Below are positions 33,872 through 43,019 of a DNA stretch of 64,000 nucleotides, one piece after another. This DNA is from an uncultured Coriobacteriaceae bacterium (lineage in GTDB: Bacteria > Actinomycetota > Coriobacteriia > Coriobacteriales > Atopobiaceae), in the NCBI GenBank assembly GCA_902798915.1, contig CADBYM010000009.1:1-64000 (forward strand), in the 5' to 3' direction. The notes below the pieces were generated by a model. The model was not told the origin of the DNA. It saw only the letters and a program-made list of their open reading frames with translations, and searched no databases. The first letter of the stretch is position 1. Every line of letters begins with the position of its first letter. The translations under genes were made by a program, and so were the position numbers.

Positions 33872-34432
33872 ATGGAAAGCATCATAGTTTCGCTCGACGC
33901 CCGTTTGGCCGAGGTGGGCGATTCCATTGATTTGGTTGCGCATCTTGACGAGCCGCGCTTCTCCTTGGGGGAGCGCTCCTTCGTGTTGCCCGAGGGTATG
34001 GATTACGACGTCATCCTGACGAATGCCGGCGAGGGCATCCTTGCATCCGGTGTGGTGCGCGCTCACGTTGAGGCGACCTGCGATCGTTGTCTCGACGAGA
34101 CTTCGTTCGACGTCGTCGGCGAGGTGAACGAATACTATCTGTTCCACGAGCCGGATCCGGGCGTTCTGGAGGAAGACGAGGAGGAGGGTGCGGACTTCTC
34201 GCTCGTAGGGCAGGATTCGACTATAGATTTGACCGATGCCGTATACTCTGCCGTTGCCATGGAGCTTCCCTACGTCGTCCTGTGCAAAGACGACTGCGCA
34301 GGACTCTGCCCAGTATGTGGCGAGAATCTCAACCGCGTCGATTGTGGCCACGCGGAACAGATTGCCAAGGAGGCCGAGGAGGCGCGCATCGCAAACAGCC
34401 CGTTTGCTGCATTGCGAGACCTGAAGTTATAG
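33872..34432 (+). CDS. yceD: YceD family (DUF177) protein
   Basis: The 186-aa protein has the DUF177 signature CDRCLDETSFDV near residue 71 and LCKDDCAGLCPVCGENLN near residue 140, a four-cysteine zinc-like site. A highly acidic stretch (EEDEEEGAD) lies between. It is linked to 23S rRNA accumulation in plants and E. coli. It precedes rpmF in most bacteria, as here, and may be cotranslated with it. Confidence 0.9.
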   Translation: MESIIVSLDARLAEVGDSIDLVAHLDEPRFSLGERSFVLPEGMDYDVILTNAGEGILASGVVRAHVEATCDRCLDETSFDVVGEVNEYYLFHEPDPGVLEEDEEEGADFSLVGQDSTIDLTDAVYSAVAMELPYVVLCKDDCAGLCPVCGENLNRVDCGHAEQIAKEAEEARIANSPFAALRDLKL

Positions 34433-34525
34433 CGACTGGTGACGCGCGGGTTCAGTATCCTGCGCGTCACTTTATCGTATGTTGTGTAGCGCGTGCCTTT
34501 TGTGTCATGAATCCCCACAATGTGG

Positions 34526-34531
34526 TATAGT
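34526..34531 (+). promoter_or_regulatory. -10 box upstream of rpmF
   Basis: TATAGT lies 73 bases before the rpmF start in the string TGTGGTATAGT. The same 11-mer appears before rpmB. Confidence 0.4.
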
Positions 34532-34603
34532 ATCTTCTTGCGTGCGTTTGGCAAGACCGCCCGCTCTCGTAGGCGGGCGCGCAAGGACAAGAGAGGTCTT
34601 ACG

Positions 34604-34783
34604 ATGGCAGTTCCCAAGCAAAAGAAGGGTCGCGGCGCAACCCACACCCGCCGCTCGGCTAACAGCAAGCTTGCTACCCCCGGTCGCTCCGAGTGCCCAC
34701 GTTGTGGTGCTCCCAAGCTTCCGCACCACGTGTGCCCGAGCTGTGGGTACTACAAGGATCGCGAGATTGTGGTCGTAGAGTAG
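34604..34783 (+). CDS. rpmF: Ribosomal protein bL32
   Basis: The 59-aa protein begins MAVPKQKKGRGATHTRRSAN, then CPRCGAPKLPHHVCPSCGYY, which is the four-cysteine zinc ribbon of L32. It is a component of the large ribosomal subunit. The gene lies between yceD and plsX, its usual neighbours. ATG 34604 follows GAGAGG. Confidence 0.97.
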   Translation: MAVPKQKKGRGATHTRRSANSKLATPGRSECPRCGAPKLPHHVCPSCGYYKDREIVVVE

Positions 34784-34804
34784 CAGGTGCATGCAGCCTG
34801 CCTG

Positions 34805-34834
34805 GGAGGTCGGTCCCTTCTGGGGTCGGCCTCC
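34805..34834 (+). terminator. Intrinsic terminator after rpmF
   Basis: GGAGGTCGGTCCC pairs through a TTCT loop with GGGGTCGGCCTCC, with one or two irregular pairs, followed by TTTGTTT. Confidence 0.7.
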
Positions 34835-34862
34835 TTTGTTTATGTAGACTGAGGGGGTAAAG

Positions 34863-35855
34863 ATGACACGGGTATGCGTCGATGCCATGGGTGGCGACGA
34901 GACTCCCCAAGTTGTGTGCGAGGGAATTGCCCTTGCGCTCGAGAATGATCCCACGCTCGAGGTGCTCGTTGCCGGCGTGGAGGAGGTTGTCGTTCCGTTC
35001 TGCGAATCGCACGATCGCGCGACGCCGCTGGTAGCGACCGAGGTTATCGGTATGGATGAGCATCCAGCCGAGGCGGTGAGGAAGAAGAAGGACTCCAGCA
35101 TCGTGCGCGGCTGTGCTGCCGTTCGCGCGGGTGAGGCGGAGGCGTTCTTCTCCGCAGGCTCGACTGGCGCGGTGTTTGCCGCGGCGACCATGGGCGTTGG
35201 GCGTATACGGGGGATCAAGCGGCCCGCGCTGGCGACGCCGTTGCCTGGTTTGAACGGGCACAACACGGTGTTCTTGGACTTGGGCGCGAACGCAGACGTG
35301 CGGCCTGAAGCCATCGTGCAGTTCGCGCGGATGGGCTCAGCCTATGCACGCGTAGTTCTAGGCGTAGAAGAGCCTCGCGTTGCACTGCTGTGCAACGGGG
35401 AGGAGGAGACCAAGGGCAATGAGGTTGCGCTGGCCTACCACGCGGCGCTTGCGGATGCCGATTGCGGTTTCGTGGGCAATGCGGAGGGCTCCGACCTATT
35501 GATGGGCGACTTCGACGTCATCGTGACGGATGGCTTCACGGGCAATGTCGCGCTCAAAACACTCGAGGGTACCGCCAAGTTCATCCTTGCCACGCTCAAG
35601 GAGCAGATATCCCACTCTGCGCGGGGGAAGGCGGGTGCCCTGCTGCTCAAGCCGGGCCTCAAGTCCCTCAAGGATCTTCTCTCGGGCGATGCCTATGGCG
35701 GTGCCGTTCTGCTCGGCCTCAAGGCGCCCGTCTTCATCGGACACGGCGCAACGAGTGTGACGGCAATTGCGTCGGGCACCGCTGCGGCTGCGGGTGCCGT
35801 TCGCGGCGGGCTTGTGGACAAAGTGGCCGAGAGCTTCAATCAAATGGAGCAATAG
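34863..35855 (+). CDS. plsX: Phosphate acyltransferase PlsX
   Basis: The 330-aa protein begins TRVCVDAMGGDETPQV. It has ASSTGAVFAAA-like SAGSTGAVFAAATMGV and NVALKTLEG..FI motifs of PlsX. It converts acyl-ACP to acyl-phosphate at the membrane for phospholipid synthesis. AcpP, its substrate carrier, is encoded next, and FakA in the same run feeds the same pool. ATG 34863 is behind GGGGGTAAAG. Confidence 0.96.
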   Translation: MTRVCVDAMGGDETPQVVCEGIALALENDPTLEVLVAGVEEVVVPFCESHDRATPLVATEVIGMDEHPAEAVRKKKDSSIVRGCAAVRAGEAEAFFSAGSTGAVFAAATMGVGRIRGIKRPALATPLPGLNGHNTVFLDLGANADVRPEAIVQFARMGSAYARVVLGVEEPRVALLCNGEEETKGNEVALAYHAALADADCGFVGNAEGSDLLMGDFDVIVTDGFTGNVALKTLEGTAKFILATLKEQISHSARGKAGALLLKPGLKSLKDLLSGDAYGGAVLLGLKAPVFIGHGATSVTAIASGTAAAAGAVRGGLVDKVAESFNQMEQ

Positions 35856-35932
35856 TACAATCAACGTTACTGTTTGGATGATGGGGCGCGGCGGGTTCCG
35901 CGCTTCGCGACAAAGGTCAATGAGGAGTAAAC

Positions 35933-36169
35933 ATGGACCGCGCTGCTATTCGTTCCAAGGTAATCGAGCTCGTTGCAGAGACGCTCGAGTGCGACGCCGA
36001 CGAACTGACCGACGAGACGGCTTTCGAGAGCCTGGGCGCCGATTCCTTTGACTTGCTTGAGCTCGTGACGGCCTTCGAGGACGAGTTTGGCTTCTCGATG
36101 GACGATGAGGTTCTTCAGCAGATCAAGACCATCGGTGACTCGGTCGAGGCGATTGCCGACGCACAGTGA
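35933..36169 (+). CDS. acpP: Acyl carrier protein
   Basis: The 78-aa acidic protein has LGADSFDLLELVTAFEDEFG with the phosphopantetheine serine (Ser37). The usual DSLD is DSFD here. It carries acyl chains in fatty-acid synthesis. The gene is 77 bp after plsX and overlaps rnc by 4 bases. Confidence 0.96.
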   Translation: MDRAAIRSKVIELVAETLECDADELTDETAFESLGADSFDLLELVTAFEDEFGFSMDDEVLQQIKTIGDSVEAIADAQ

Positions 36170-36888
36170 AGCTCTACGCACGAGTCCACGAGATAGAGCG
36201 CATCTGCGACCATGAGTTCGAGGACAAGGAGCTGGTGGTCTCGGCCATCACGCACTCGTCTGCTGCGGAAGGCCTGCCCGTAACCGCCTCTTATGAGCGG
36301 CTCGAGTTCTTGGGTGATTCCGTTCTCGGTACGCTGGTCGCGCGCTCGCTCTACAGTCAATTCCCCCGAATGGACGAGGGTGGCCTCACTCGGGTCAAGA
36401 CGGCACTCATCGCGGGCAAGACGCTTGCGAAGGTGGCGGAGGGTCTGGGTGTCGCACCGCTCATTAGGTTTGGTGTATCCGAGCTGGGCACAGGTACGCG
36501 GGGTATGCGCAAGGCGCTCGAGGACGTGTACGAGGCGCTGGTGGGCGCGTTGTACATCGATGGCGGGGTGGATGCCGCCGCCGCGTTCGTCGAGCGCACG
36601 CTCATGCCGTTGATGGATCCCTCCCTGGCGAAGCATCCGCTCTCCGCCAAGTCTCGACTCCAGGAGGTTGCGCAGCGCGACTACCACTGCGGGCCAGAGT
36701 ACAAGATCGTCTCGCAGGAGGGGCCGGCGCACACGCCCACCTTCACGGCGGTGGCCATGGTTGAGGGGAGACGCGTGGGCCGCGGAAGGGGCACCTCGAA
36801 GAAGGACGCCGAAGGTTCGGCTGCCCTCGACGCCCTCAAGAACATGGGCTATCTGCTCGACGAGGCAGAAGAGGCGTCCGGGGAGTAG
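36166..36888 (+). CDS. rnc: Ribonuclease III
   Basis: The 240-aa product starts at GTG 36166, overlapping the acpP stop. YERLEFLGDSVLG is the signature with the catalytic acidic residues; EDVYEALVGALYIDGG supplies the second set. A dsRNA-binding domain covers the C-terminus (SAKSRLQEVAQ to KDAEGSAALDAL). It processes rRNA precursors and other double-stranded RNA. The smc gene begins 9 bp later. Confidence 0.96.
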   Translation: MKLYARVHEIERICDHEFEDKELVVSAITHSSAAEGLPVTASYERLEFLGDSVLGTLVARSLYSQFPRMDEGGLTRVKTALIAGKTLAKVAEGLGVAPLIRFGVSELGTGTRGMRKALEDVYEALVGALYIDGGVDAAAAFVERTLMPLMDPSLAKHPLSAKSRLQEVAQRDYHCGPEYKIVSQEGPAHTPTFTAVAMVEGRRVGRGRGTSKKDAEGSAALDALKNMGYLLDEAEEASGE

Positions 36889-36897
36889 GGGGAGCGC

Positions 36898-39800
36898 ATG
36901 TACCTTAAGTCGCTCACACTGCGGGGCTTCAAATCCTTTGCCGACAAGACCACCATGCTCTTTGATCCCGGCCTCACGGTCGTGGTGGGACCGAACGGAT
37001 CGGGCAAGTCAAACATCTCCGATGCGATTCTGTGGGTCTTGGGTGAGCAGAGTGCAAAGATGCTGCGCGGGCAGGCGATGGAGGACATCATCTTCTCGGG
37101 TTCGTCGGCTCGCAGTCCAGTGAGCATGGCTGAGGTCACCCTCGTGCTCGACAACACCGACGGCACGCTGCCGGTCGAGTACACCGAGGTCGCCGTTACG
37201 AGGCGCATGTACCGATCGGGCGAGTCCGAGTACCTCATCAACGGCGCCGCCAGCAGGCTGATGGACGTGACGGACATCCTGCACGATTCTGGTCTGGGGC
37301 GCGAGATGCACTCCATCATCAGCCAGGGCAACCTGGACTCCATCCTCTCGAGCCGGCCTGAGGACCGTCGCGAACTCATTGAGGAGGCGGCGGGCATCTC
37401 CAAGCACCGTCGTCGAAAGGCGCGCTCAGAGCGAAAGCTCAAGAGCATGGACGAGAACCTCGTTCGTGCGAAGGACGTCAGCCGCGAGATCATGCGGCAG
37501 CTGCGCCCGCTCGAACGCCAGGTAGGCAAGGCCCAGCAGGCGCGCGAGATTCAGGACCGCCTTAACGAGCTCATGCTCTCGCTTGCCGTCGATGACCTCC
37601 GCAAGCTCCAGGAGCGCCACGGCGCCCTTAGTGCGCACTCACATGAGGCAGAGGCGGCGGCGTCTTTGGCCAAGCTTCGTCTGGACGAGCGGAGCAAGGA
37701 ATTGGAACGCTACCAGAGCCTCCTCGAGGAGAAGGGCATCTTCGTGGGCGACCTCGGCGCGCAACGTGCGCGTCTGGCAGACCAGTTGGTGCGGTTGCAA
37801 GCGGATGAGCGTCTCCTCAAGGAGAAGGATCGCAACATGCGGGCACGCATCGTCGACCTCGAGTCGGGCGTGACCACCTCGCGCAGGGACCGCGAGCAGG
37901 CCCGCGAGGAACTCGAGCGTGTGAGTGACGAGCTCACCGAGGCTCGCGCGAGCTGGGACGAGCTCAAGCGTCAGGTGGATGAGCTGATTCCCGTCGCGCG
38001 CAAGGCTAAGGCCGAGCGCAAGGAGCAGGGACGCCAGCTGGCGCAGGCGCAGGCGGACCAGCGCTCCGCACAGCGAACTGCCGACCAAGAGACGCTCGCC
38101 TATGCCAAGCTGCGCGATCAGGTGGGCAACGCTGAGGTCGAGGACAACCTGCTCAGGAACCGACTCGCCCAGATCGACGAGCAGATCTTGACGTGCAAGG
38201 ATCGGCTGAGCGAGCGTCAGGGACGCAGGGACGAGGTCTCGGGAGCGCTCGATGAGGCAAAGGCGGCCATGGATGCCTCATCCTCGGAAGAGAAGCGTCT
38301 CGGTGACGTCCTGCGTCGAGTGCGCGGAGAGCAGCGGACAGCCCGCGAGGAGCTTGAAGGACAGCGCGCGTCACTCTCCGCCCTCAAGAGGGTTGACGAG
38401 CAGGCGGAACAGACGAGTCCGCTGGTAAAGGCCGTGCTTGGCGATAAGTCTGCATCCTCGCTCGTGAAGTGTCGTCTGGCAGACCTCGTGGAGGCGCCGC
38501 AAGGACTCGAGAACGCGATCGAGGCCCTTCTCGGCGACGACCTTGCGAGCCTCGTCGTCGATGGTGTCGACGAAGCCGGACGCATCGTGGGCGTCGCGCA
38601 GCGCGTGCGTCGGGCAAACGGTACGGTGACGATACTCGCTCGCGCAGAGGTTACCGATGACGCCGACGGGCGGGACGTGCCCGAAGCGCCTGGCGATGCG
38701 CTCCTGAGCGCGCTGACTGTCGCGTCTGGCTCTGAGGGATTGGCACAAAAGCTCTTCGGAGGCATACGCGTGGTGGCGACGGCGGATGACGCGCTGCGCG
38801 CGCATGAGGTCGAGCCGTCCTTCACCTACGTGGCCAAGGACGGATCCTATGTGCTCGCGGACGGTAGGATTGTGGTGGGCGAGCGCTCGAGCGCCGAACG
38901 CGGTGCCTTGGAGCGGAAGCGCTCGATGCGCGCAATCAGCGAGGAGCTGCCCGCGTTGGAAAGCCGGCTTGAGGAGGCGGAGGCGCGCGTCCAGGCTTGT
39001 GAGCGCGACTTGGCGAGCGTGCGCGACTCCGCCGCCCGCGCGCGTCAGGATCGCGCGCGTCTCTCGGGCGAGCTCTCCTCGTTGGATGCGGAGATGAAGC
39101 GCCTGCGTTCGCAGCTCGACTCGGCGCAGGCGGAGCACGGGCGTGTGGAGAAGCAACGCCGTGACGCTGCCAGCAAGGCCGAGTCGGCGCGCCAGGCAAT
39201 CGAGCGACACCGGAAGGCGGCCGAGGAGGCGACCGCACGTGCCGCTGAGGCAGCCGCGCTTGCCGAGGAGGCCACGGCGCGTAGGGCCGAGGCGTCGCGC
39301 GCGGAGGACGAGGCGGAGCGCAAGGTCTCGTCTGTGCGTCTGCGCCTCGCCACGGTGCAGGAGCGCAAGAACAACCTCATTGTGCGCTCCGACGATCTGC
39401 GGGCGCGGTTGACGCGCCTCGAGCGCTCGTCTGAATCCGCGGAGCGTGACGTGCGTGACCTCAAGGCAAAGTGCCTGCGCGTCGCGCCGCTCGAGCAGCA
39501 GTACGAGCAGATTCGCGCACGGGCACTCGAGTGGTCGGCGCGACTCGAAGACCGTGCCTCTCTTGCCGAGGCGGACTCCGAGGAGCTCAAGCAGACCATC
39601 GGCGACGCGCGCCGCGCCGTCGACCAGATGCGCACGGAGCTGGACCGCACGCAGTCGCGTGCTGGTGAGCTGCGCGTCGAGCTGGGCAAGGTCGAGGTCC
39701 AGGTAGAGGCTGCCGTCTCCACCCTTGAGGAGATGGGTGCGGACCTCGCGCAGGCACTGCAGATTCCCGCACCAGAGGATCGCGAGGCCAGCGAGGCGGA

Positions 39801-40449
39801 GGTTGCCGACCTCAAGCGGAGGCTGCATGCGCTGGGTCCGGTAAACGAGGTCGCGATGGACGAGTACACGCGGCTCAAACAACGTGCAGACTACATCAGC
39901 GAGCAGGTAGCCGATTTGGAGTCCGCTCGCAAGTCCTTGGCAAAGATAACGGCGGCCATCGAGCGCAGGATGCGTCGGCAGTTCCTCGTCATCTTCGACC
40001 AGGTGAACGCGAACTTCTCTGAGGTGTTCTCGCTGCTCTTCCCGGGCGGGCAGGCGCATCTGGAGATGACGGACGCGGATCACGTCTTCGAGACGGGCAT
40101 AGAGATCATCGCTCAACCCCGTGGCAAGAAGATCCAAAAGATGATGCTTATGAGTGGTGGCGAGAAGAGCCTCACGGCGCTTGCGCTCCTCTTTGCCGTA
40201 TATAAGACAAGGACCGTGCCGTTCTACGTGTTTGACGAGGTCGAGGCGGCGCTCGATGACGCAAACCTCGGCAAGCTCCTCGCCGCGATGGAAGAGCTGC
40301 ACAAGACGACGCAGCTCATCGTGATTTCTCATCAGCGTAGGACCATGGAACAGGCGGACGTGCTCTATGGCGTGTCCATGCAGGCCGACGGCGTGAGCCA
40401 CGTGGTGTCTCAACGCCTCGATCAATCCGGAAGGGTGGTGGATGCCTAA
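36898..40449 (+). CDS. smc: Chromosome segregation ATPase SMC
   Basis: The 1183-aa protein has an N-terminal Walker A VVGPNGSGKSNISDAI, and two long coiled coils divided by a hinge near residues 500-650. The C-terminal head has LMSGGEKSLTALALLFAVY (signature) and FYVFDEVEAALDD (Walker B). SMC dimers with ScpA/ScpB form the condensin that compacts the chromosome. Its length is normal. It overlaps ftsY by 8 bases. Confidence 0.97.
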   Translation: MYLKSLTLRGFKSFADKTTMLFDPGLTVVVGPNGSGKSNISDAILWVLGEQSAKMLRGQAMEDIIFSGSSARSPVSMAEVTLVLDNTDGTLPVEYTEVAVTRRMYRSGESEYLINGAASRLMDVTDILHDSGLGREMHSIISQGNLDSILSSRPEDRRELIEEAAGISKHRRRKARSERKLKSMDENLVRAKDVSREIMRQLRPLERQVGKAQQAREIQDRLNELMLSLAVDDLRKLQERHGALSAHSHEAEAAASLAKLRLDERSKELERYQSLLEEKGIFVGDLGAQRARLADQLVRLQADERLLKEKDRNMRARIVDLESGVTTSRRDREQAREELERVSDELTEARASWDELKRQVDELIPVARKAKAERKEQGRQLAQAQADQRSAQRTADQETLAYAKLRDQVGNAEVEDNLLRNRLAQIDEQILTCKDRLSERQGRRDEVSGALDEAKAAMDASSSEEKRLGDVLRRVRGEQRTAREELEGQRASLSALKRVDEQAEQTSPLVKAVLGDKSASSLVKCRLADLVEAPQGLENAIEALLGDDLASLVVDGVDEAGRIVGVAQRVRRANGTVTILARAEVTDDADGRDVPEAPGDALLSALTVASGSEGLAQKLFGGIRVVATADDALRAHEVEPSFTYVAKDGSYVLADGRIVVGERSSAERGALERKRSMRAISEELPALESRLEEAEARVQACERDLASVRDSAARARQDRARLSGELSSLDAEMKRLRSQLDSAQAEHGRVEKQRRDAASKAESARQAIERHRKAAEEATARAAEAAALAEEATARRAEASRAEDEAERKVSSVRLRLATVQERKNNLIVRSDDLRARLTRLERSSESAERDVRDLKAKCLRVAPLEQQYEQIRARALEWSARLEDRASLAEADSEELKQTIGDARRAVDQMRTELDRTQSRAGELRVELGKVEVQVEAAVSTLEEMGADLAQALQIPAPEDREASEAEVADLKRRLHALGPVNEVAMDEYTRLKQRADYISEQVADLESARKSLAKITAAIERRMRRQFLVIFDQVNANFSEVFSLLFPGGQAHLEMTDADHVFETGIEIIAQPRGKKIQKMMLMSGGEKSLTALALLFAVYKTRTVPFYVFDEVEAALDDANLGKLLAAMEELHKTTQLIVISHQRRTMEQADVLYGVSMQADGVSHVVSQRLDQSGRVVDA

Positions 40450-41344
40450 GATGGCTCTCTTCGACCGACTCAAGGACGGACTCTCCAAGTCCCGTCAGAC
40501 GATGAACGAGATTTTCTATCTTGGTGGTGAGGTAGATGACGAGTTCTGGGAAGATCTCGAGGACACGCTCGTCATGGGCGACATGGGCGCGGAGGTTGCC
40601 TTTGCGGTTGCAGATGACCTGCGCGAGCAGGCTGCGCGCGAGGGGCTGACCCGTGCCGACCAGATTCGCGAGGCACTTGCACAGCGCATCGCGAAGGAGT
40701 TTACGCCCAAGACGTGGGATCCATTCGTATACCTGCCTTCCTGCGTGCTCTTCGTGGGAATCAACGGTGCGGGTAAGACGACGACCGTGGGCAAGCTGGC
40801 AAACGTCGCGCACAATCAGGGCGTCAAGTGCCTGATTGGCGGCGCGGACACGTTTCGTGCGGCCGCCATCGAGCAGCTCGACGTGTGGGCCGATCGCGCC
40901 GGCATAGAGATGGTCACGCGTGAGCGTGGTGCCGATCCCGCAAGCGTGTGCTTCGAGGTGTTGGAGCGCGGAGAGCAGATCGGCGCTCAGCTCACTCTCA
41001 TCGACACGGCGGGTCGCCTGCACACCTCTGCCGACCTCATGAGCGAGCTTGGCAAGGTCGTGCGCGTCACACGCAAGCGTGCGAAGTGCAAGGTCTTTGT
41101 CGTGCTTGTCATAGACGCGACGACCGGTCAGAACGGCTTGGCGCAGGCCAAGGAGTTCAACGACGCGCTCGACCTCGACGGCATCATCATCACCAAGCTT
41201 GACGGCACCGCCAAAGGTGGCATTGCCGTGGCGATATCGCACGACCTCAAGCTGCCCATCCTGCGCGTGGGTGTGGGAGAGGGCATCGAGGACCTGCAAC
41301 AGTTCAATGCAAAGGACTTCGCCCGCGCGCTCGTGGGCGCATAG
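40442..41344 (+). CDS. ftsY: Signal recognition particle receptor FtsY
   Basis: The 300-aa protein has the SRP GTPase NG domain without a long acidic N-terminal extension. GINGAGKTTTVGKLA (G1), GGADTFRAAAIEQL, DTAGRLHTS (G3) and ITKLDGTAKGG (G4 region) are visible. It docks ribosome-SRP complexes at the membrane. ATG 40442 is followed in frame by ATG 40451; both are possible. ffh follows 14 bp later, so receptor and particle protein are made together. Confidence 0.95.
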   Translation: MPKMALFDRLKDGLSKSRQTMNEIFYLGGEVDDEFWEDLEDTLVMGDMGAEVAFAVADDLREQAAREGLTRADQIREALAQRIAKEFTPKTWDPFVYLPSCVLFVGINGAGKTTTVGKLANVAHNQGVKCLIGGADTFRAAAIEQLDVWADRAGIEMVTRERGADPASVCFEVLERGEQIGAQLTLIDTAGRLHTSADLMSELGKVVRVTRKRAKCKVFVVLVIDATTGQNGLAQAKEFNDALDLDGIIITKLDGTAKGGIAVAISHDLKLPILRVGVGEGIEDLQQFNAKDFARALVGA

Positions 41345-41358
41345 AGGGAGGATGGGCA

Positions 41359-42846
41359 ATGGCAGTGTTTGGCAGCCTTTCTGATCGTTTACAAGACACC
41401 TTCGACAAGCTCAGTGGCAAGGGGCGTCTTACCGAGGACGACATCAATGTTGCGATGCGCGAGATTCGGCTGGCGCTCCTTGAGGCTGACGTCAACTTCA
41501 AGGTGGTGCGCGCGTTCGTGGCACGGTGCCGTGAGCAGTGCCTCGAGGCCGAGGTGCTGAGCTCGCTCAACCCGACGCAGAATGTCGTCCGAATCGTGCT
41601 CAATGAGCTGGTCAAGCTGCTTGGTTCCACGGATGCGGAGCTGCAGCTGCCCGAGACGCGCAAGCCTAACGTGATCATGCTCGTCGGTCTTCAGGGCTCA
41701 GGCAAGACGACCGCAGCCTCAAAGCTCGCCTATCTGCTTAAGGGCAAGGGCCGCAGGCCGCTTCTGGCCGCATGCGACGTGCATCGTCCCGCTGCTGCCG
41801 ACCAACTCGAGACCTTGGGCGCCGAGGTGGGCGTGCCCGTGTGGCGTGGGGACGGCAAGGATGCCGTGGTCATCGCGCGTGAGGCGGTCGAACGCGTTGC
41901 CAAGATGCGCAACTGCGATCTGGTAATCGTAGACACCGCCGGTCGTCTGCAGATTGACGAGGTCATGATGCAGGAGGCCGTTGACATCCGCGATGCGGTA
42001 AGGCCCGACCAGATCCTCATGGTGGTGGACGCCATGACGGGTCAGGACATCGTGAGCGTGGTCACCGAGTTCAACGAGCGCATGGACTTCGATGGCGTGA
42101 TTATGTCCAAGCTCGATGGCGACGCGCGTGGCGGCGGCGCACTCTCCGTGCGTGAGGTCACTGGCAAGCCCATCATGTTCGTAAGCCAGGGCGAGAAGCC
42201 CGACTCGCTCGAGGTGTTCCACCCCGACCGCATGGCACGCCGCATCCTCGGCATGGGTGACGTCGTGGGCATCATCGAGCAGGCGGAGAAGCTCTCCGAC
42301 GAGCAGAGCCTTGCCGATGCGGAGCGCATGCTCATGGAGGGCTTCACGATGGACGACATGCTTGCGCAGTTCGCTCAGCTGCGCAAGATGGGTGGCCTTC
42401 GCAAGCTCGCCGGCATGATTCCGGGTGTGGATCGCGCCATTGCCCAGAGTGGTCACGATATCTCCGACGATCAACTCATTCCCATTGAGGCAATGATTCA
42501 CTCGATGACAAAGGAGGAACGCGCTCGCCCGCGCATCATCAATGGACAGCGTCGCAAACGCATTGCCGCAGGCTCTGGCCGTACCGTGCAGGAGGTGAAC
42601 AACCTCATCAAGCAGTGGGAACAGATGGATAAGATGATGGGCTCGCTGCGAGGCATGGCGATGGGTGGTAGCCGTCAGATGGGTCGCGGTATGGCCGACA
42701 TGATGCGCAACATGGGCGTGGATCCGGCCGAGGCAAACAAGCTCGCGCGTTCAGCTAGCGCGGGTGGCATGCCAACGGGTGCTGGCAACCGCCAGCAACG
42801 TAGGGCACGTCCCAAGAAGAAGGGCAAGCAGAAGCGCCGTCGCTAA
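41359..42846 (+). CDS. ffh: Signal recognition particle protein Ffh
   Basis: The 495-aa protein has the NG GTPase domain with GLQGSGKTTAASKLA, CDVHRPAAADQL, DTAGRLQIDEVMM and SKLDGDARGGGALS. It also has a Met-rich M domain (DKMMGSLRGMAMGG, MADMMRNMGV) that binds signal peptides and SRP RNA. It ends in a basic tail (KKKGKQKRRR). The SRP RNA gene was not found in this window. Confidence 0.97.
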   Translation: MAVFGSLSDRLQDTFDKLSGKGRLTEDDINVAMREIRLALLEADVNFKVVRAFVARCREQCLEAEVLSSLNPTQNVVRIVLNELVKLLGSTDAELQLPETRKPNVIMLVGLQGSGKTTAASKLAYLLKGKGRRPLLAACDVHRPAAADQLETLGAEVGVPVWRGDGKDAVVIAREAVERVAKMRNCDLVIVDTAGRLQIDEVMMQEAVDIRDAVRPDQILMVVDAMTGQDIVSVVTEFNERMDFDGVIMSKLDGDARGGGALSVREVTGKPIMFVSQGEKPDSLEVFHPDRMARRILGMGDVVGIIEQAEKLSDEQSLADAERMLMEGFTMDDMLAQFAQLRKMGGLRKLAGMIPGVDRAIAQSGHDISDDQLIPIEAMIHSMTKEERARPRIINGQRRKRIAAGSGRTVQEVNNLIKQWEQMDKMMGSLRGMAMGGSRQMGRGMADMMRNMGVDPAEANKLARSASAGGMPTGAGNRQQRRARPKKKGKQKRRR

Positions 42847-42869
42847 GGCACCTGACTAGGGCAAAGCAG

Positions 42870-42918
42870 AAGGGCGGTCCCCTTCACGGCCATTTTGGAC
42901 GTGGAGGGGACCGCCCTT
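42870..42918 (+). terminator. Terminator after ffh
   Basis: AAGGGCGGTCCCC pairs with GGGGACCGCCCTT, extended by TTCACG/CGTGGA, around a loop containing CATTTT. It ends the ffh transcript; the T-run is weak. Confidence 0.7.
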
Positions 42919-42962
42919 CCGTTGCCTCGCTGTGTGGAGCCCAACATAGAGCCCAAAAGAAG

Positions 42963-42991
42963 AAGGGACCGTCCGTGGGGGACGGTCCCTT
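42963..42991 (-). terminator. Terminator of the L,D-transpeptidase gene
   Basis: AAGGGACCGTCC and GGACGGTCCCTT pair perfectly around GTGGG. Read on the reverse strand a run TTCTTCTTTTG follows the stem, as expected for the gene ending at 43020. Confidence 0.7.
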
Positions 42992-43019
42992 GGCAGTAGT
43001 GTCGCTCTGCCGTGTGGGC

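Noticed and set aside
38371-40488. 705-codon reverse-strand frame opposite smc
   Set aside because: Composition (Leu/Arg/His-rich) is that of an antisense shadow of a coiled-coil gene.
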